NCBI RefSeq assembly: GCF_024054195.1
Contig: NZ_JAMXLB010000001.1
Location: 1,729,624 to 1,793,623, forward strand
DNA from: Flavobacterium sp. NRK F7
GTDB taxonomy: Bacteria > Bacteroidota > Bacteroidia > Flavobacteriales > Flavobacteriaceae
Length of the DNA stretch: 64,000 bases
Reading direction: 5' to 3'
Under the pieces are notes generated by a model that worked only from the letters and a program-made list of their open reading frames with translations, was not told the origin of the DNA and did not search any database. The translations under genes and the position numbers were made by a program. Within the stretch, counting starts at the first letter, position 1, and each line of letters begins with the position of its first letter. Below, piece after piece: positions 35,643 through 43,638 of this stretch.

Positions 35643-36503
35643 TTACGGAATTAATTGCACTATTGCCTGAGAGAATTTTTGCAATGCGTTTGGAGCATAA
35701 TCAAAATACAAATCGGGTTCAATGCATTCTACTTCCATTAAGTGAATGGTGTTGTTTTTTACAATTCCATCTACACGTGCATATAGTAATGGTTCTGGAA
35801 ATTGATTGACAATTTCTTGCGCTTGTTGAATCAATGATTCAGGAGGTTGTACTAAAGTGTATTGCCCTCCAAATTGTACTTGTATTCTAAAATCATTTGC
35901 AGCTGGTTTTTTATTGACCGCATGTGAAAATACTTTGTTGAAGAAAATAAAGGAGGTTTCACCTAAAGAAGTAATTTCGGGTTGAAACTCTTGTAGTAAT
36001 AATTCTTTTTCTTGTGCAATTATTTGATATTCTTCCTCGATTTGTTCTATTTCACTTGGTTCGAATACTTTGGTTAAATAAGAACCCGCAGAAAAAGCAG
36101 GTTTAATCACAATTTTTTTCCAATGTGATGGAATGTTGTTTTTTAAATCGAGATAAGCTGTTTTTTTTTGAAAATAGGTTGGTAAAATAGTAATTCCATT
36201 TTGTTCCAATTCTTGCAAATAGAACTTGTGTTTGTTTTGTTGAATAACGTTCAATGAATTTAGTGTAGGAATGCCTAGATGCTCAATTTTAGAAAGCCAT
36301 TGATTGAATGCGTCTTCTTTTTCGTAATAATCCCATGTGTTTCTAAAAACGAGATAATCATACTGAGTCCAATCTTCTTTTGGATTATCCCAAATAGCGG
36401 CTTGAGCTGTAATGTGATGCTTTTTTAATTCAGGAATAAGTTGTTGGTCAGATGGTTTTAAATCAGGTAATTTATCACAAGTGAGCAGTGCAATTTTTGT
36501 CAT
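35643..36503 (-). CDS. ATP-grasp domain protein (glutathione synthetase-like)
   Basis: A 286-residue ATP-grasp enzyme. The start MTKIALLTCDKLPDL is followed by a nucleotide-binding fold, IVIKPAFSAGSYLTKVFEP (about residues 139-157), the metal/ATP segment LLLQEFQPEI, and YARVDGIVKNNTIHLMEVECIEPDLYF near residues 245-271 with the acidic metal ligands. It belongs to the RimK/glutathione-synthetase-like branch; the ligase substrate is unknown. A near-copy of its promoter and first codons lies 3.1 kb upstream, before the M16 peptidase gene. An upstream non-ATG start (TTG at 36524) is rejected because it lies in the -7 box. Confidence 0.85.
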   Translation of the reverse strand: MTKIALLTCDKLPDLKPSDQQLIPELKKHHITAQAAIWDNPKEDWTQYDYLVFRNTWDYYEKEDAFNQWLSKIEHLGIPTLNSLNVIQQNKHKFYLQELEQNGITILPTYFQKKTAYLDLKNNIPSHWKKIVIKPAFSAGSYLTKVFEPSEIEQIEEEYQIIAQEKELLLQEFQPEITSLGETSFIFFNKVFSHAVNKKPAANDFRIQVQFGGQYTLVQPPESLIQQAQEIVNQFPEPLLYARVDGIVKNNTIHLMEVECIEPDLYFDYAPNALQKFSQAIVQLIP

Positions 36504-36531
36504 GGATTCATTTTTGTTTTCCAAAGATAAG
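36492..36531. repeat. Near-direct repeat, copy A (promoter and start of the ATP-grasp gene)
   Basis: A 40-bp segment holding the -7 box, leader and ATG of the ATP-grasp gene. It matches 39599-39637 with two adjacent substitutions, one further substitution and one missing base, in the same orientation. Confidence 0.8.
36522..36529 (-). promoter_or_regulatory. -7 box of the ATP-grasp gene
   Basis: On the minus strand TATCTTTG is an exact TAnnTTTG match 18 bp before the ATG at 36503. Confidence 0.55.
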
Positions 36532-36548
36532 AGAATGTTATGATATAA

Positions 36549-36584
36549 TTAAAAAAGGCTATTCATTGAATAGCCTTTTTTAAT
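36549..36584 (-). terminator. Terminator of the M16 peptidase gene
   Basis: AAAAAAGGCTATTCA (from 36551) pairs with TGAATAGCCTTTTTT around a short loop. It lies about 20 bp after the M16 stop and is symmetrical. Confidence 0.9.
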
Positions 36585-36603
36585 TATAAATTGAATGAAA
36601 ACT

Positions 36604-39528
36604 TTAGAATCCAAAAATTTCATTTAAAGTTAGAATTTTTACTTCTCCTAACTTATTCATTTCTTCCATAGAAATATTTTTTTCTGATGCAACAATGGCA
36701 TATGTATAAGGTTTGTTTGCAAGGAGATTTTTTTCAAAAGTAACTAAATCATTCATGTTAATTTTATTTACAGTTTGATATATTTCTTTCCTTATGTCTT
36801 TATCAACCCCTAAATCTTTGGCACTTAAATAAGTAAAAATGATATCATCTTGTGTTATTCTTTGTGTTTCAATATCTTTTCTCACTTGATTTTTTGCTAA
36901 TTCTAAATTACCACTAATTTGAGGGGTGTTATTTAACAATTCATTCATACTTGAAGTGGCTTCTTTAAATTTGTCAACTTGGCTTCCTACGTATCCAATA
37001 TAATAATAGTCTTCATTACTTTTTTGAGGAGAAACATAATATCCATATGTGCTGTATGCTAAGGCTTTACTTTCTCTTATCGTTTGGAAAACTAGTGAGC
37101 CCATACCACCACCAAAATAATTATTAAATACGTTAACTAAAGCTTCTTTGTTTAAATTGTACTTTTCTGTATTTCTAATCCATCTCGTTTCAGATTGAAC
37201 CATATCATAATTTGTAAATAATACTTGATTTTTATTTTGTTGGATTTGTACAAATTCTTTTTTAGGATTAGGAGTTGAAAATTGGGTTGGAACCTTATGA
37301 AGTTTTTTTAACTGACTTGCAATTGTATTAATTTCAATTGGGCCATAATATATAATAGTTTGTTCGTAATTATTTAATTTTTTAATTCGTTCAATTAATT
37401 CTTTTGAAGTGATTTGAGTCAATTCTTCATTAGAAAGATTATAATTAAATTTATTTTCTGGACCATACATTGCATAACTAGTTAATCCTTGAAGAATGGA
37501 TCTTTTATTTGATTTGTTATCCTTCCTAGCTTTAAGGTTTCTAGCAATTAACCCTTTTAAAGCTTCTTCATCAGCTTGTAAATTAGCAATAGTTTCTTCG
37601 TAAAGGTTAACCGCTTTTTCAAAATTTTCTTGTAATCCTTCAATGTATACAGTTGTATATTCTTCACCTGTACTTACATAAAAATTGCAAGCTATATTAT
37701 AAAAAGCTTTTGCAATTTCTTCTGAAGACATAGTATTTGTTCCTAAAAATTGAATATACTGAGAAGCTAATGCTAGTTTTAAATCATTTAGAGTTCCTAT
37801 TTTATAACGATATCTTAAACGAAATATCTGATTGTCTTTGTTTTGTACAGTAAGCAATTCGGCAGCACCTATTTTTGATTTTTGAATGTCTTTGTTAAAG
37901 TCTAAAAAAACTGGTTTTGAATTATTACTAGCTATATTATCAATGCTTTTAACAAATTCAGATTGTTTGTCTGCGTTAGTTTCAACTGGAGTTATTTGTG
38001 GTTTTTCGATTTTTTCAGTAAGTTGACTCTCTCCTTTTTTCTTTAGGATGGCAACATAATTATCTTTTAAATACTTATTTGCAAAATTTACAATATCTTC
38101 CTTTTTAATGGTTGATAGGTTATTGATGTAGGCCACTTGATTTTTCCAATCTAATTCAGAAGTAAAGGCATCCATTAATACACTTGCGCGATTAGAATAC
38201 TTTTCGCTTTCGTAAATCTTTTCTTTTTTAATGTTGTTAATAATAGCAGTAATTAGATCATCATCAAAATTTCCATTTTTTAAGTTTTCAATTTCATTTA
38301 AAACTAATTCTTTCACTTCTTCAAGTGACTGTCCTTCCGTAGGAGCAGCGTAGAAATATAAAATACCGTGATCAATTAAAGTGTAAGTAAAAGCACTTGC
38401 TCTTAATAAGCGTTGTTTTTTTACCAAATTAAGATCTAGTAAACCTGTTTTACCATTAGTTAATATTTTGCCTACTAAATCGGCTAAAAGAACATCTTTA
38501 TCTTTATTTCCAGGTAATCTAAAACCAATAGTTAAACTTTCAGCATCTGGACCAACCACTTCTTTTATGATAGGATTTGTAAGAGGCTCTTCTTGTTGAA
38601 AAGTATATTTTTCAAATGCTTTTGGTTGCATATATGAAAAAGCTTTGTCTATTTTGAGAATAAGCTCATCCGGATTAAAATCACCTGAAATAATTATTCC
38701 CATGTTATTAGGAACATAATATTTGTTAAAATATTTTCTAATTTCTATCAAAGAAGGATTTTTTAAATGTTCAATCGTTCCAATAGTTGTTTGTAGACCA
38801 TAATTGTGTTTTTTGAATAAATTACTGAATAATTCATCAAATACTTTTTCAGAATCACTATCTAAACTTCTGTTCTTTTCTTCATATACGGCCTCTAATT
38901 CGGTATGAAAAATTCTAAAAATAGGATTTCTAAATCGTTCCGCTTGAACTGCTAAATATTTATCGATAGCACTACTCGGTACATCATCTGTATAAACAGT
39001 TTGCTCAAAAGAAGTAAATGCATTTGTTCCTTGAGCACCCATAGCAGACATCATTTTGTCATATTCATTTGCAATGGCATATTTACTTGCTACACCAGAA
39101 ATTGAATCTATTTTTGTATAGATTTCTTTTCTTACTCTATCATCTTTCGATTTATTATATTGTTCATATAATGCATCAATTTTTTCTAATTCAATTTTTT
39201 CTTTTTCCCAATCCAGACTACCATATTTGTCTGTTCCTTTAAATAGCATGTGTTCTAAATAATGCGCTAAACCTGTATTGGTAGCAGGGTCAGTTTTACT
39301 TCCTGCTTTTATAGCAACATATGCTTGAATTCTAGGATCTTTGTTCGTTGGGCTTAAAATTACGGTCAACCCATTTTTTAAAGTATAAAACCTTGCCTTA
39401 ACGGGATCGTTGGTAACATATTTGTATGTGTATCCATTTTTTGATTCTTGTTTCCATTCAAATTGATTTTGCGCAATGGAAATGAAACTAATTAAAAAAA
39501 ATAATGCTGATAAAGATTTTTTTTTCAT
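36604..39528 (-). CDS. M16 family metallopeptidase (pitrilysin-like), exported
   Basis: A 974-residue double-domain M16 peptidase. The signal peptide (MKKKSLSALFFLISFISIA) is followed by the inverted zinc motif HYLEH at residues 89-93 with the distal Glu in LEAVYEEKNRSLDS, about 75-80 residues further. The second M16 domain lacks the motif, as is normal. It likely degrades peptides in the periplasm. The leader is about 95 bases long and has a near-copy of the ATP-grasp gene promoter, so this gene may have been inserted between promoter and ATP-grasp gene or the promoter duplicated; see findings. Confidence 0.93.
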   Translation of the reverse strand: MKKKSLSALFFLISFISIAQNQFEWKQESKNGYTYKYVTNDPVKARFYTLKNGLTVILSPTNKDPRIQAYVAIKAGSKTDPATNTGLAHYLEHMLFKGTDKYGSLDWEKEKIELEKIDALYEQYNKSKDDRVRKEIYTKIDSISGVASKYAIANEYDKMMSAMGAQGTNAFTSFEQTVYTDDVPSSAIDKYLAVQAERFRNPIFRIFHTELEAVYEEKNRSLDSDSEKVFDELFSNLFKKHNYGLQTTIGTIEHLKNPSLIEIRKYFNKYYVPNNMGIIISGDFNPDELILKIDKAFSYMQPKAFEKYTFQQEEPLTNPIIKEVVGPDAESLTIGFRLPGNKDKDVLLADLVGKILTNGKTGLLDLNLVKKQRLLRASAFTYTLIDHGILYFYAAPTEGQSLEEVKELVLNEIENLKNGNFDDDLITAIINNIKKEKIYESEKYSNRASVLMDAFTSELDWKNQVAYINNLSTIKKEDIVNFANKYLKDNYVAILKKKGESQLTEKIEKPQITPVETNADKQSEFVKSIDNIASNNSKPVFLDFNKDIQKSKIGAAELLTVQNKDNQIFRLRYRYKIGTLNDLKLALASQYIQFLGTNTMSSEEIAKAFYNIACNFYVSTGEEYTTVYIEGLQENFEKAVNLYEETIANLQADEEALKGLIARNLKARKDNKSNKRSILQGLTSYAMYGPENKFNYNLSNEELTQITSKELIERIKKLNNYEQTIIYYGPIEINTIASQLKKLHKVPTQFSTPNPKKEFVQIQQNKNQVLFTNYDMVQSETRWIRNTEKYNLNKEALVNVFNNYFGGGMGSLVFQTIRESKALAYSTYGYYVSPQKSNEDYYYIGYVGSQVDKFKEATSSMNELLNNTPQISGNLELAKNQVRKDIETQRITQDDIIFTYLSAKDLGVDKDIRKEIYQTVNKINMNDLVTFEKNLLANKPYTYAIVASEKNISMEEMNKLGEVKILTLNEIFGF

Positions 39529-39598
39529 GTTTTGTAACTAGAGATTTATAAAATTATATGTGTAGGTAAGATGTTTATTATGGCAAGTAAGTTGCGTA

Positions 39599-39637
39599 AT
39601 TTTTGTCATGGATGGATTTTTGTTTTTCAAAGATAAG
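39599..39637. repeat. Near-direct repeat, copy B (upstream of the M16 gene)
   Basis: 39 bp matching 36492-36531. It keeps the -7 box and the ATG (39607-39609), but one T is lost after the third codon, so the frame gives a 20-residue peptide ending at 39547 instead of the ATP-grasp protein. It looks like a decayed remnant. Confidence 0.75.
39628..39635 (-). promoter_or_regulatory. -7 box, probably of the M16 gene
   Basis: On the minus strand TATCTTTG is an exact TAnnTTTG match inside repeat copy B, about 100 bp before the M16 start codon. Confidence 0.5.
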
Positions 39638-39682
39638 GAGTTCCAAACAAATGAAGAAATGGAAAAATAACTAGCCCTGACA

Positions 39683-39719
39683 GAAAAAAGTAGCTCCCGA
39701 TTTTTTCGGGACTACTTGG
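39683..39719 (-). terminator. Terminator of the ABC ATPase/small membrane protein operon
   Basis: AAGTAGcTCCCGA pairs with TCGGGActACTT; the minus strand ends in a T6 run. It lies 50 bp after the stop of the 55-residue gene. Confidence 0.85.
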
Positions 39720-39770
39720 AATGGCAGGAAAAAGGATAACCAATAAAAACCAAGCTATTCGCTTCTAGAA

Positions 39771-39938
39771 TTAACTTTTAGCGGTTTTATTCTTTTGTAA
39801 TAGCGCTAACAATAAAAGTCCTAATCCTATTCCTATAAATAGACCTTTGGAAAAATCGTTTAATTGAAGATAATGCGTAAGAATTTGTGAAATGCTAACT
39901 GTTAAAATTCCTATTATAAAAAAAGCTTTTGATTTCAT
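39771..39938 (-). CDS. Small membrane protein, 55 residues
   Basis: An ATG at 39938 opens a 55-codon frame ending at 39771-39773 with TAA. Two hydrophobic segments (FFIIGILTVSISQIL and GLFIGIGLGLLLLALL) are separated by a short polar part (THYLQLNDFSK), and a basic tail follows (QKNKTAKS). It starts 7 bp after the stop of the ABC transporter ATPase and is followed by a strong terminator, so it looks like the last gene of that operon. I know no family; it may be a small transporter-associated protein, but this is inference. Confidence 0.62.
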   Translation of the reverse strand: MKSKAFFIIGILTVSISQILTHYLQLNDFSKGLFIGIGLGLLLLALLQKNKTAKS

Positions 39939-39945
39939 AGTTCAA

Positions 39946-40635
39946 TTATCTATTTAGATTGTCACTTTCAATAATTCCGTCTCTTAATCGAATGATACGG
40001 TGTGCATAAGCAGCAATATCTTCTTCATGTGTTACCAAAATGACAGTGTTTCCTTTGGCATGAATTTCATTGAAAAGATTCATAATTTCTACCGAAGTTT
40101 TACTGTCTAAGTTTCCTGTAGGCTCATCGGCTAAAATAATGGCAGGTTTGTTTACCAAAGCACGACCTACGGCCACACGTTGCCTTTGACCACCAGATAA
40201 TTGATTGGGTTTGTGATCCATACGATCAGCAAGCCCCACTTGCGTTAGTACTTCAGTAGCTCTTTCGTTTCTTTCTGATTTTGAAAAGCCTGCATACACC
40301 ATAGGTAAAGCAACATTATCTAAAGCAGTGGTTCTAGGCATTAAATTAAAGGTTTGGAAAACGAAGCCTATTTCTTTGTTACGAATTTCCGCCAATTCAT
40401 CATCGTGCATTTGACTCACTAATTTTCCATTCAGTACATAACTTCCAGAAGTGGGTGTGTCTAAACAACCTAAAAGATTCATTAAGGTAGATTTTCCGGA
40501 ACCTGATGGTCCCATTAGTGCCACATATTCCCCTTTGTTAATAGTTAAATCAATTCCTTTTAACACGTGAATGGTTTCGTCACCTAATGGAAAATCTCTT
40601 GTAATGCCTTTTATTTCAATGATTGGTTGTGCCAT
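39946..40635 (-). CDS. ABC transporter ATP-binding protein (LolD/MacB type)
   Basis: A 229-residue ABC ATPase. Walker A is GPSGSGKST, the signature [15 protein letters not shown], and Walker [36 protein letters not shown] at the start is the LolD/MacB/FtsE-type N-terminus. It would energise a MacB- or LolCE-like permease, but none lies next to it in this window. It is followed 7 bp later by a 55-residue membrane protein. The energised export could be of lipoproteins or small molecules; no decision is possible. Confidence 0.92.
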   Translation of the reverse strand: MAQPIIEIKGITRDFPLGDETIHVLKGIDLTINKGEYVALMGPSGSGKSTLMNLLGCLDTPTSGSYVLNGKLVSQMHDDELAEIRNKEIGFVFQTFNLMPRTTALDNVALPMVYAGFSKSERNERATEVLTQVGLADRMDHKPNQLSGGQRQRVAVGRALVNKPAIILADEPTGNLDSKTSVEIMNLFNEIHAKGNTVILVTHEEDIAAYAHRIIRLRDGIIESDNLNR

Positions 40636-40720
40636 CTTAAATTAGAATTTAGAATTTACAATTCAGAATATTGAATTCGTAATTACACATAAGTAGAAAA
40701 AGCAAGTAATTTGTTACAAC

Positions 40721-41539
40721 TTAGAGTCTAATTTTTTTAAATAGATGTGAACGAATGCTTCGATTAGGGTTAATTATAAAATGTTCTTTCTTTTGTTCTT
40801 TTCTAAAGAAAACCATTCCCCATTGAAAGGTGTCTATGGTTACGGTTACTTTGGGATGGTTTTGGATTATTTTCCAAGCTTCTTCCATGTCTTTAGACCA
40901 ATGTATGTCGTCAAAAATCCAAACACTATCATTAGTTGCTGTGGAGAGTAATACTTCAAAATAGGCTATGGTTGCTTTTTTAGAATGATTGCCATCGAAA
41001 TAAATGAGTTTCCAATGCTGTTGTCTTCCCTCAGTATTCAAATAATTTGAAAATTCTGTAGGAATAAGTTGCACCGAATCAAGATTGAATTTTTCAAGTT
41101 GGGTTTTAGCTATATTTAGGGTATTGGAGCAACCTTCTAAGGAAGTTATTTTTGATTTTTTGGAACCTAAGGCTAGAGCTGAAGTAGCTAATCCTAAAGA
41201 AGTGCCAATTTCTAAAATAGTTTCAGATTGAAAATAATGAGCGACACGAAATAACAATTGTGCATTTTTAGGACTAATCCCTGCATTTTTAGCAATAGCT
41301 GAGATGTACCTTGTGTTTGATTTAAAAACTCGTGAACCCGCTCCAAAATCGGTTACTTCTATAGTGTTTTTATTTTCTAAAAGTGTTTTTCGATAGTTTT
41401 TTAAGGTTGTATATTCCGAATAATGGGAGTTGTCATAAAAACATTTGGTAACCAAATCAAATACAAATGGAGAATGGATTCCATGTTCGCTTTTGGAATG
41501 GAGTAAAAATTTTAGATAGGCTTTAACTAAATGATTCAT
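40721..41539 (-). CDS. Class I SAM-dependent methyltransferase
   Basis: A 272-residue protein. The methyltransferase motif I is ETILEIGTSLGLATSALAL (about residues 104-122), followed by the acidic end of strand 2 in ITSLEGCSNTL, and motif IV is KLIYFDGNHSKKATIAYFE near residues 178-196. The order fits an O-methyltransferase (caffeoyl-CoA or catechol type) or related enzyme. The N-terminal region HSKSEHGIHSPFVFDLVTKCFYD is a Bacteroidota-type extension. No partner genes are next to it, and the substrate is unknown. Confidence 0.87.
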   Translation of the reverse strand: MNHLVKAYLKFLLHSKSEHGIHSPFVFDLVTKCFYDNSHYSEYTTLKNYRKTLLENKNTIEVTDFGAGSRVFKSNTRYISAIAKNAGISPKNAQLLFRVAHYFQSETILEIGTSLGLATSALALGSKKSKITSLEGCSNTLNIAKTQLEKFNLDSVQLIPTEFSNYLNTEGRQQHWKLIYFDGNHSKKATIAYFEVLLSTATNDSVWIFDDIHWSKDMEEAWKIIQNHPKVTVTIDTFQWGMVFFRKEQKKEHFIINPNRSIRSHLFKKIRL

Positions 41540-41602
41540 TCAAACATTATTTATCTGACAAAGTAGAAAAATTAATAAAGGCTTTTTTACTAAACTGAAA
41601 AA

Positions 41603-43465
41603 TCACTCCATTTTAGAACTCAATTCAAACCATCTTTCTTCTTTTTGTTCTAACAATTGAATTACTTTTTGGAGTTCATTGGCTTTGGCTTCAATCTTGT
41701 CATCAGCTACTTTTCCATCCGCAAATTCCTTTTCGATTTTAGCTTTTTCAATTTCTAAATCTTTTATTTCTCGTTCAATTTTATTGAATTCTTTTTGTTC
41801 ATTAAAAGATAAACCCGAAGTAGTGGCATTTTTTTCTTTCCAATTGACTTTTTCTGTACTTACGGCATTCAAATCTTTGGGTTCAGCTGAATCTTCATAC
41901 GCTCTAAAATCGGAATAATTTCCAGGAAAATCTTCTACTTTTCCTTCGCCTCTAAAAACAAATAAGTGATCTACAATTTTATCCATAAAATAACGATCGT
42001 GACTTACCACTAAAAGGCAACCAGGATAGTCTAATAGGAAACTTTCTAGTACATTTAAAGTTACAATATCCAAGTCATTGGTAGGCTCATCGAGAATTAA
42101 AAAATTCGGATTTTGAATCAAAACCGTACACAAGTATAATCTTTTTAATTCGCCACCACTTAATTTTTCTACAAAATCGTATTGTTTCTTGGCATCAAAA
42201 AGAAAACGTTCTAATAGTTGAGAAGCGGAAATAATTTTTCCTTTGGTTAATGGAATATATTCCCCATATTCTTTAATAATATCGATTACTTTTTGTCCAG
42301 GTTTGGGATTGATGCCACTTTGTGTATAGTAACCTAATTTGATAGTGTCTCCAATAATTACTTTTCCTGAATCGGGTGGCGCAGTTTGCGTTAGAATATT
42401 GAGAAAGGTAGATTTTCCTGTTCCGTTTTTACCAATAATTCCAATGCGCTCTCCCCGTTGAAAAGAATAGGAGAAATCATCAAGTATAGTTTTTTCAGGG
42501 AATTTTTTAGTCACTTTTACCATTTCAATGATTTTGCTACCCATTCGTTCCATGTTGATTTCCAATTCTACAACATTTTCTTTTCTACGACTTTCTGCTT
42601 TTTCTTTAATTTTATAAAAGTCATCTTGACGCGATTTCGATTTGGTAGTTCTTGCTTTGGGTTGGCGACGCATCCAAGCTAATTCTTTGACAAAAAGGTT
42701 TTGTGCTTTATCGATACTCGCATTTTCAGAAGCAATTCGTTCTTCTTTTTTTTCTAAGTAATACGAATAATTCCCTTTGTATTGATATACTTTATTATTG
42801 TCTAATTCAATGATTTCATTACACACACGCTCTAAGAAAAAGCGATCGTGCGTTACCATAAATAAGGTGATATTTTCTTTAGCAAAATAATCTTCTAACC
42901 ATTCAATCATTTCTAAGTCTAAATGATTGGTAGGCTCATCTAAAATTAATAAATCAGGACGATTGATAAGAATAATTGCTAGAGATAAACGTTTTTTTTG
43001 ACCACCCGAAAGGTTTTTAACTTTCAGCTTTAAATCGTCTAATTTTAATTTGGATAAAATTTGTTTGTATTGGGTTTCAAAATCCCATGCATTGTAGCGA
43101 TCCATGTCGTCAAAGGCTCTTTGGTACAATTCTTCATCTTCTGGGTTTTCCAATGCTTTTTCATACGCTTCTATTATTTTTAACGTATCATTATCCGATG
43201 CAAAAATGCTTTCTTCAATCGTTAATTCGTCTTGTAAATTATTATTTTGAGATAAAAAAGCCATGTTGATTCCTTTTCGAAGTACAATCTGACCTGTGTC
43301 AGGTTCATCGGAACCAGTAATCATATTCATAATGGTAGTTTTTCCAGAACCATTTTTAGCAATGAAAGCAATTTTTTGATCTTTATTAATCCCAAAAGAG
43401 ACATTGTCAAATAAAACACGTTCTCCGTAGGCTTTCGATATATTTTCGACTGAAAGATAATTCAT
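41603..43465 (-). CDS. ABC-F family ATP-binding protein (Uup/EttA-like)
   Basis: A 620-residue protein with two ABC ATPase cassettes and no membrane segment. Cassette 1 has Walker A AKNGSGKTT and signature LSGGQKKRLSLA; cassette 2 has GKNGTGKST and LSGGELKRLYLC. A coiled linker (KARTTKSKSRQDDFYKIKEK) joins them, and a C-terminal coiled-coil region (residues 555-620) is typical of Uup. ABC-F proteins act on the ribosome in translation or antibiotic resistance; this looks like the general housekeeping type. A 13-bp palindrome lies in its leader (43491-43503). Confidence 0.93.
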   Translation of the reverse strand: MNYLSVENISKAYGERVLFDNVSFGINKDQKIAFIAKNGSGKTTIMNMITGSDEPDTGQIVLRKGINMAFLSQNNNLQDELTIEESIFASDNDTLKIIEAYEKALENPEDEELYQRAFDDMDRYNAWDFETQYKQILSKLKLDDLKLKVKNLSGGQKKRLSLAIILINRPDLLILDEPTNHLDLEMIEWLEDYFAKENITLFMVTHDRFFLERVCNEIIELDNNKVYQYKGNYSYYLEKKEERIASENASIDKAQNLFVKELAWMRRQPKARTTKSKSRQDDFYKIKEKAESRRKENVVELEINMERMGSKIIEMVKVTKKFPEKTILDDFSYSFQRGERIGIIGKNGTGKSTFLNILTQTAPPDSGKVIIGDTIKLGYYTQSGINPKPGQKVIDIIKEYGEYIPLTKGKIISASQLLERFLFDAKKQYDFVEKLSGGELKRLYLCTVLIQNPNFLILDEPTNDLDIVTLNVLESFLLDYPGCLLVVSHDRYFMDKIVDHLFVFRGEGKVEDFPGNYSDFRAYEDSAEPKDLNAVSTEKVNWKEKNATTSGLSFNEQKEFNKIEREIKDLEIEKAKIEKEFADGKVADDKIEAKANELQKVIQLLEQKEERWFELSSKME

Positions 43466-43490
43466 AAATGTAAGGTGTCAATTTTCAATA

Positions 43491-43503
43491 TGGCAATTTG
43501 CCA
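43491..43503. promoter_or_regulatory. 13-bp palindrome in the ABC-F leader
   Basis: TGGCAATTTGCCA is a perfect palindrome between the -7 box and the start codon, just downstream of the predicted transcription start. It could be a repressor site or a small hairpin; nothing else supports it. Confidence 0.3.
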
Positions 43504-43512
43504 ATTGTTTTG

Positions 43513-43520
43513 CAAAAGTA
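43513..43520 (-). promoter_or_regulatory. -7 box of the ABC-F gene
   Basis: On the minus strand TACTTTTG is an exact TAnnTTTG match 47 bp before the start codon. Confidence 0.5.
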
Positions 43521-43601
43521 ATTTTTTTGTTGAAGCTATAAAGTTTAAAATCTAAAAGTTTTGAATTTTTAGTAATGTTGTAATATATCGATTTAAGGAA
43601 T

Positions 43602-43631
43602 AAAAAAAGCTGTCTTTAGACAGCTTTTTAT
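43602..43631 (-). terminator. Terminator of the CocE-like hydrolase gene
   Basis: AAAAAGCTGTC pairs with GACAGCTTTTT around a TTTA loop; the minus strand ends in a T7 run. It lies 8 bp after the stop. Confidence 0.9.
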
Positions 43632-43638
43632 TTAAAAA

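Noticed and set aside
35643..36503. Considered as a ribosomal peptide-modifying ATP-grasp (RiPP system)
   Set aside because: No precursor peptide with core repeats is visible; the adjacent 50-residue protein is a membrane protein with a basic tail, not a typical precursor.
39547..39609. 20-codon frame starting in repeat copy B
   Set aside because: It has a promoter and an ATG, but it is best explained as a frameshifted remnant of the ATP-grasp start; a leader peptide role is not supported by anything else.
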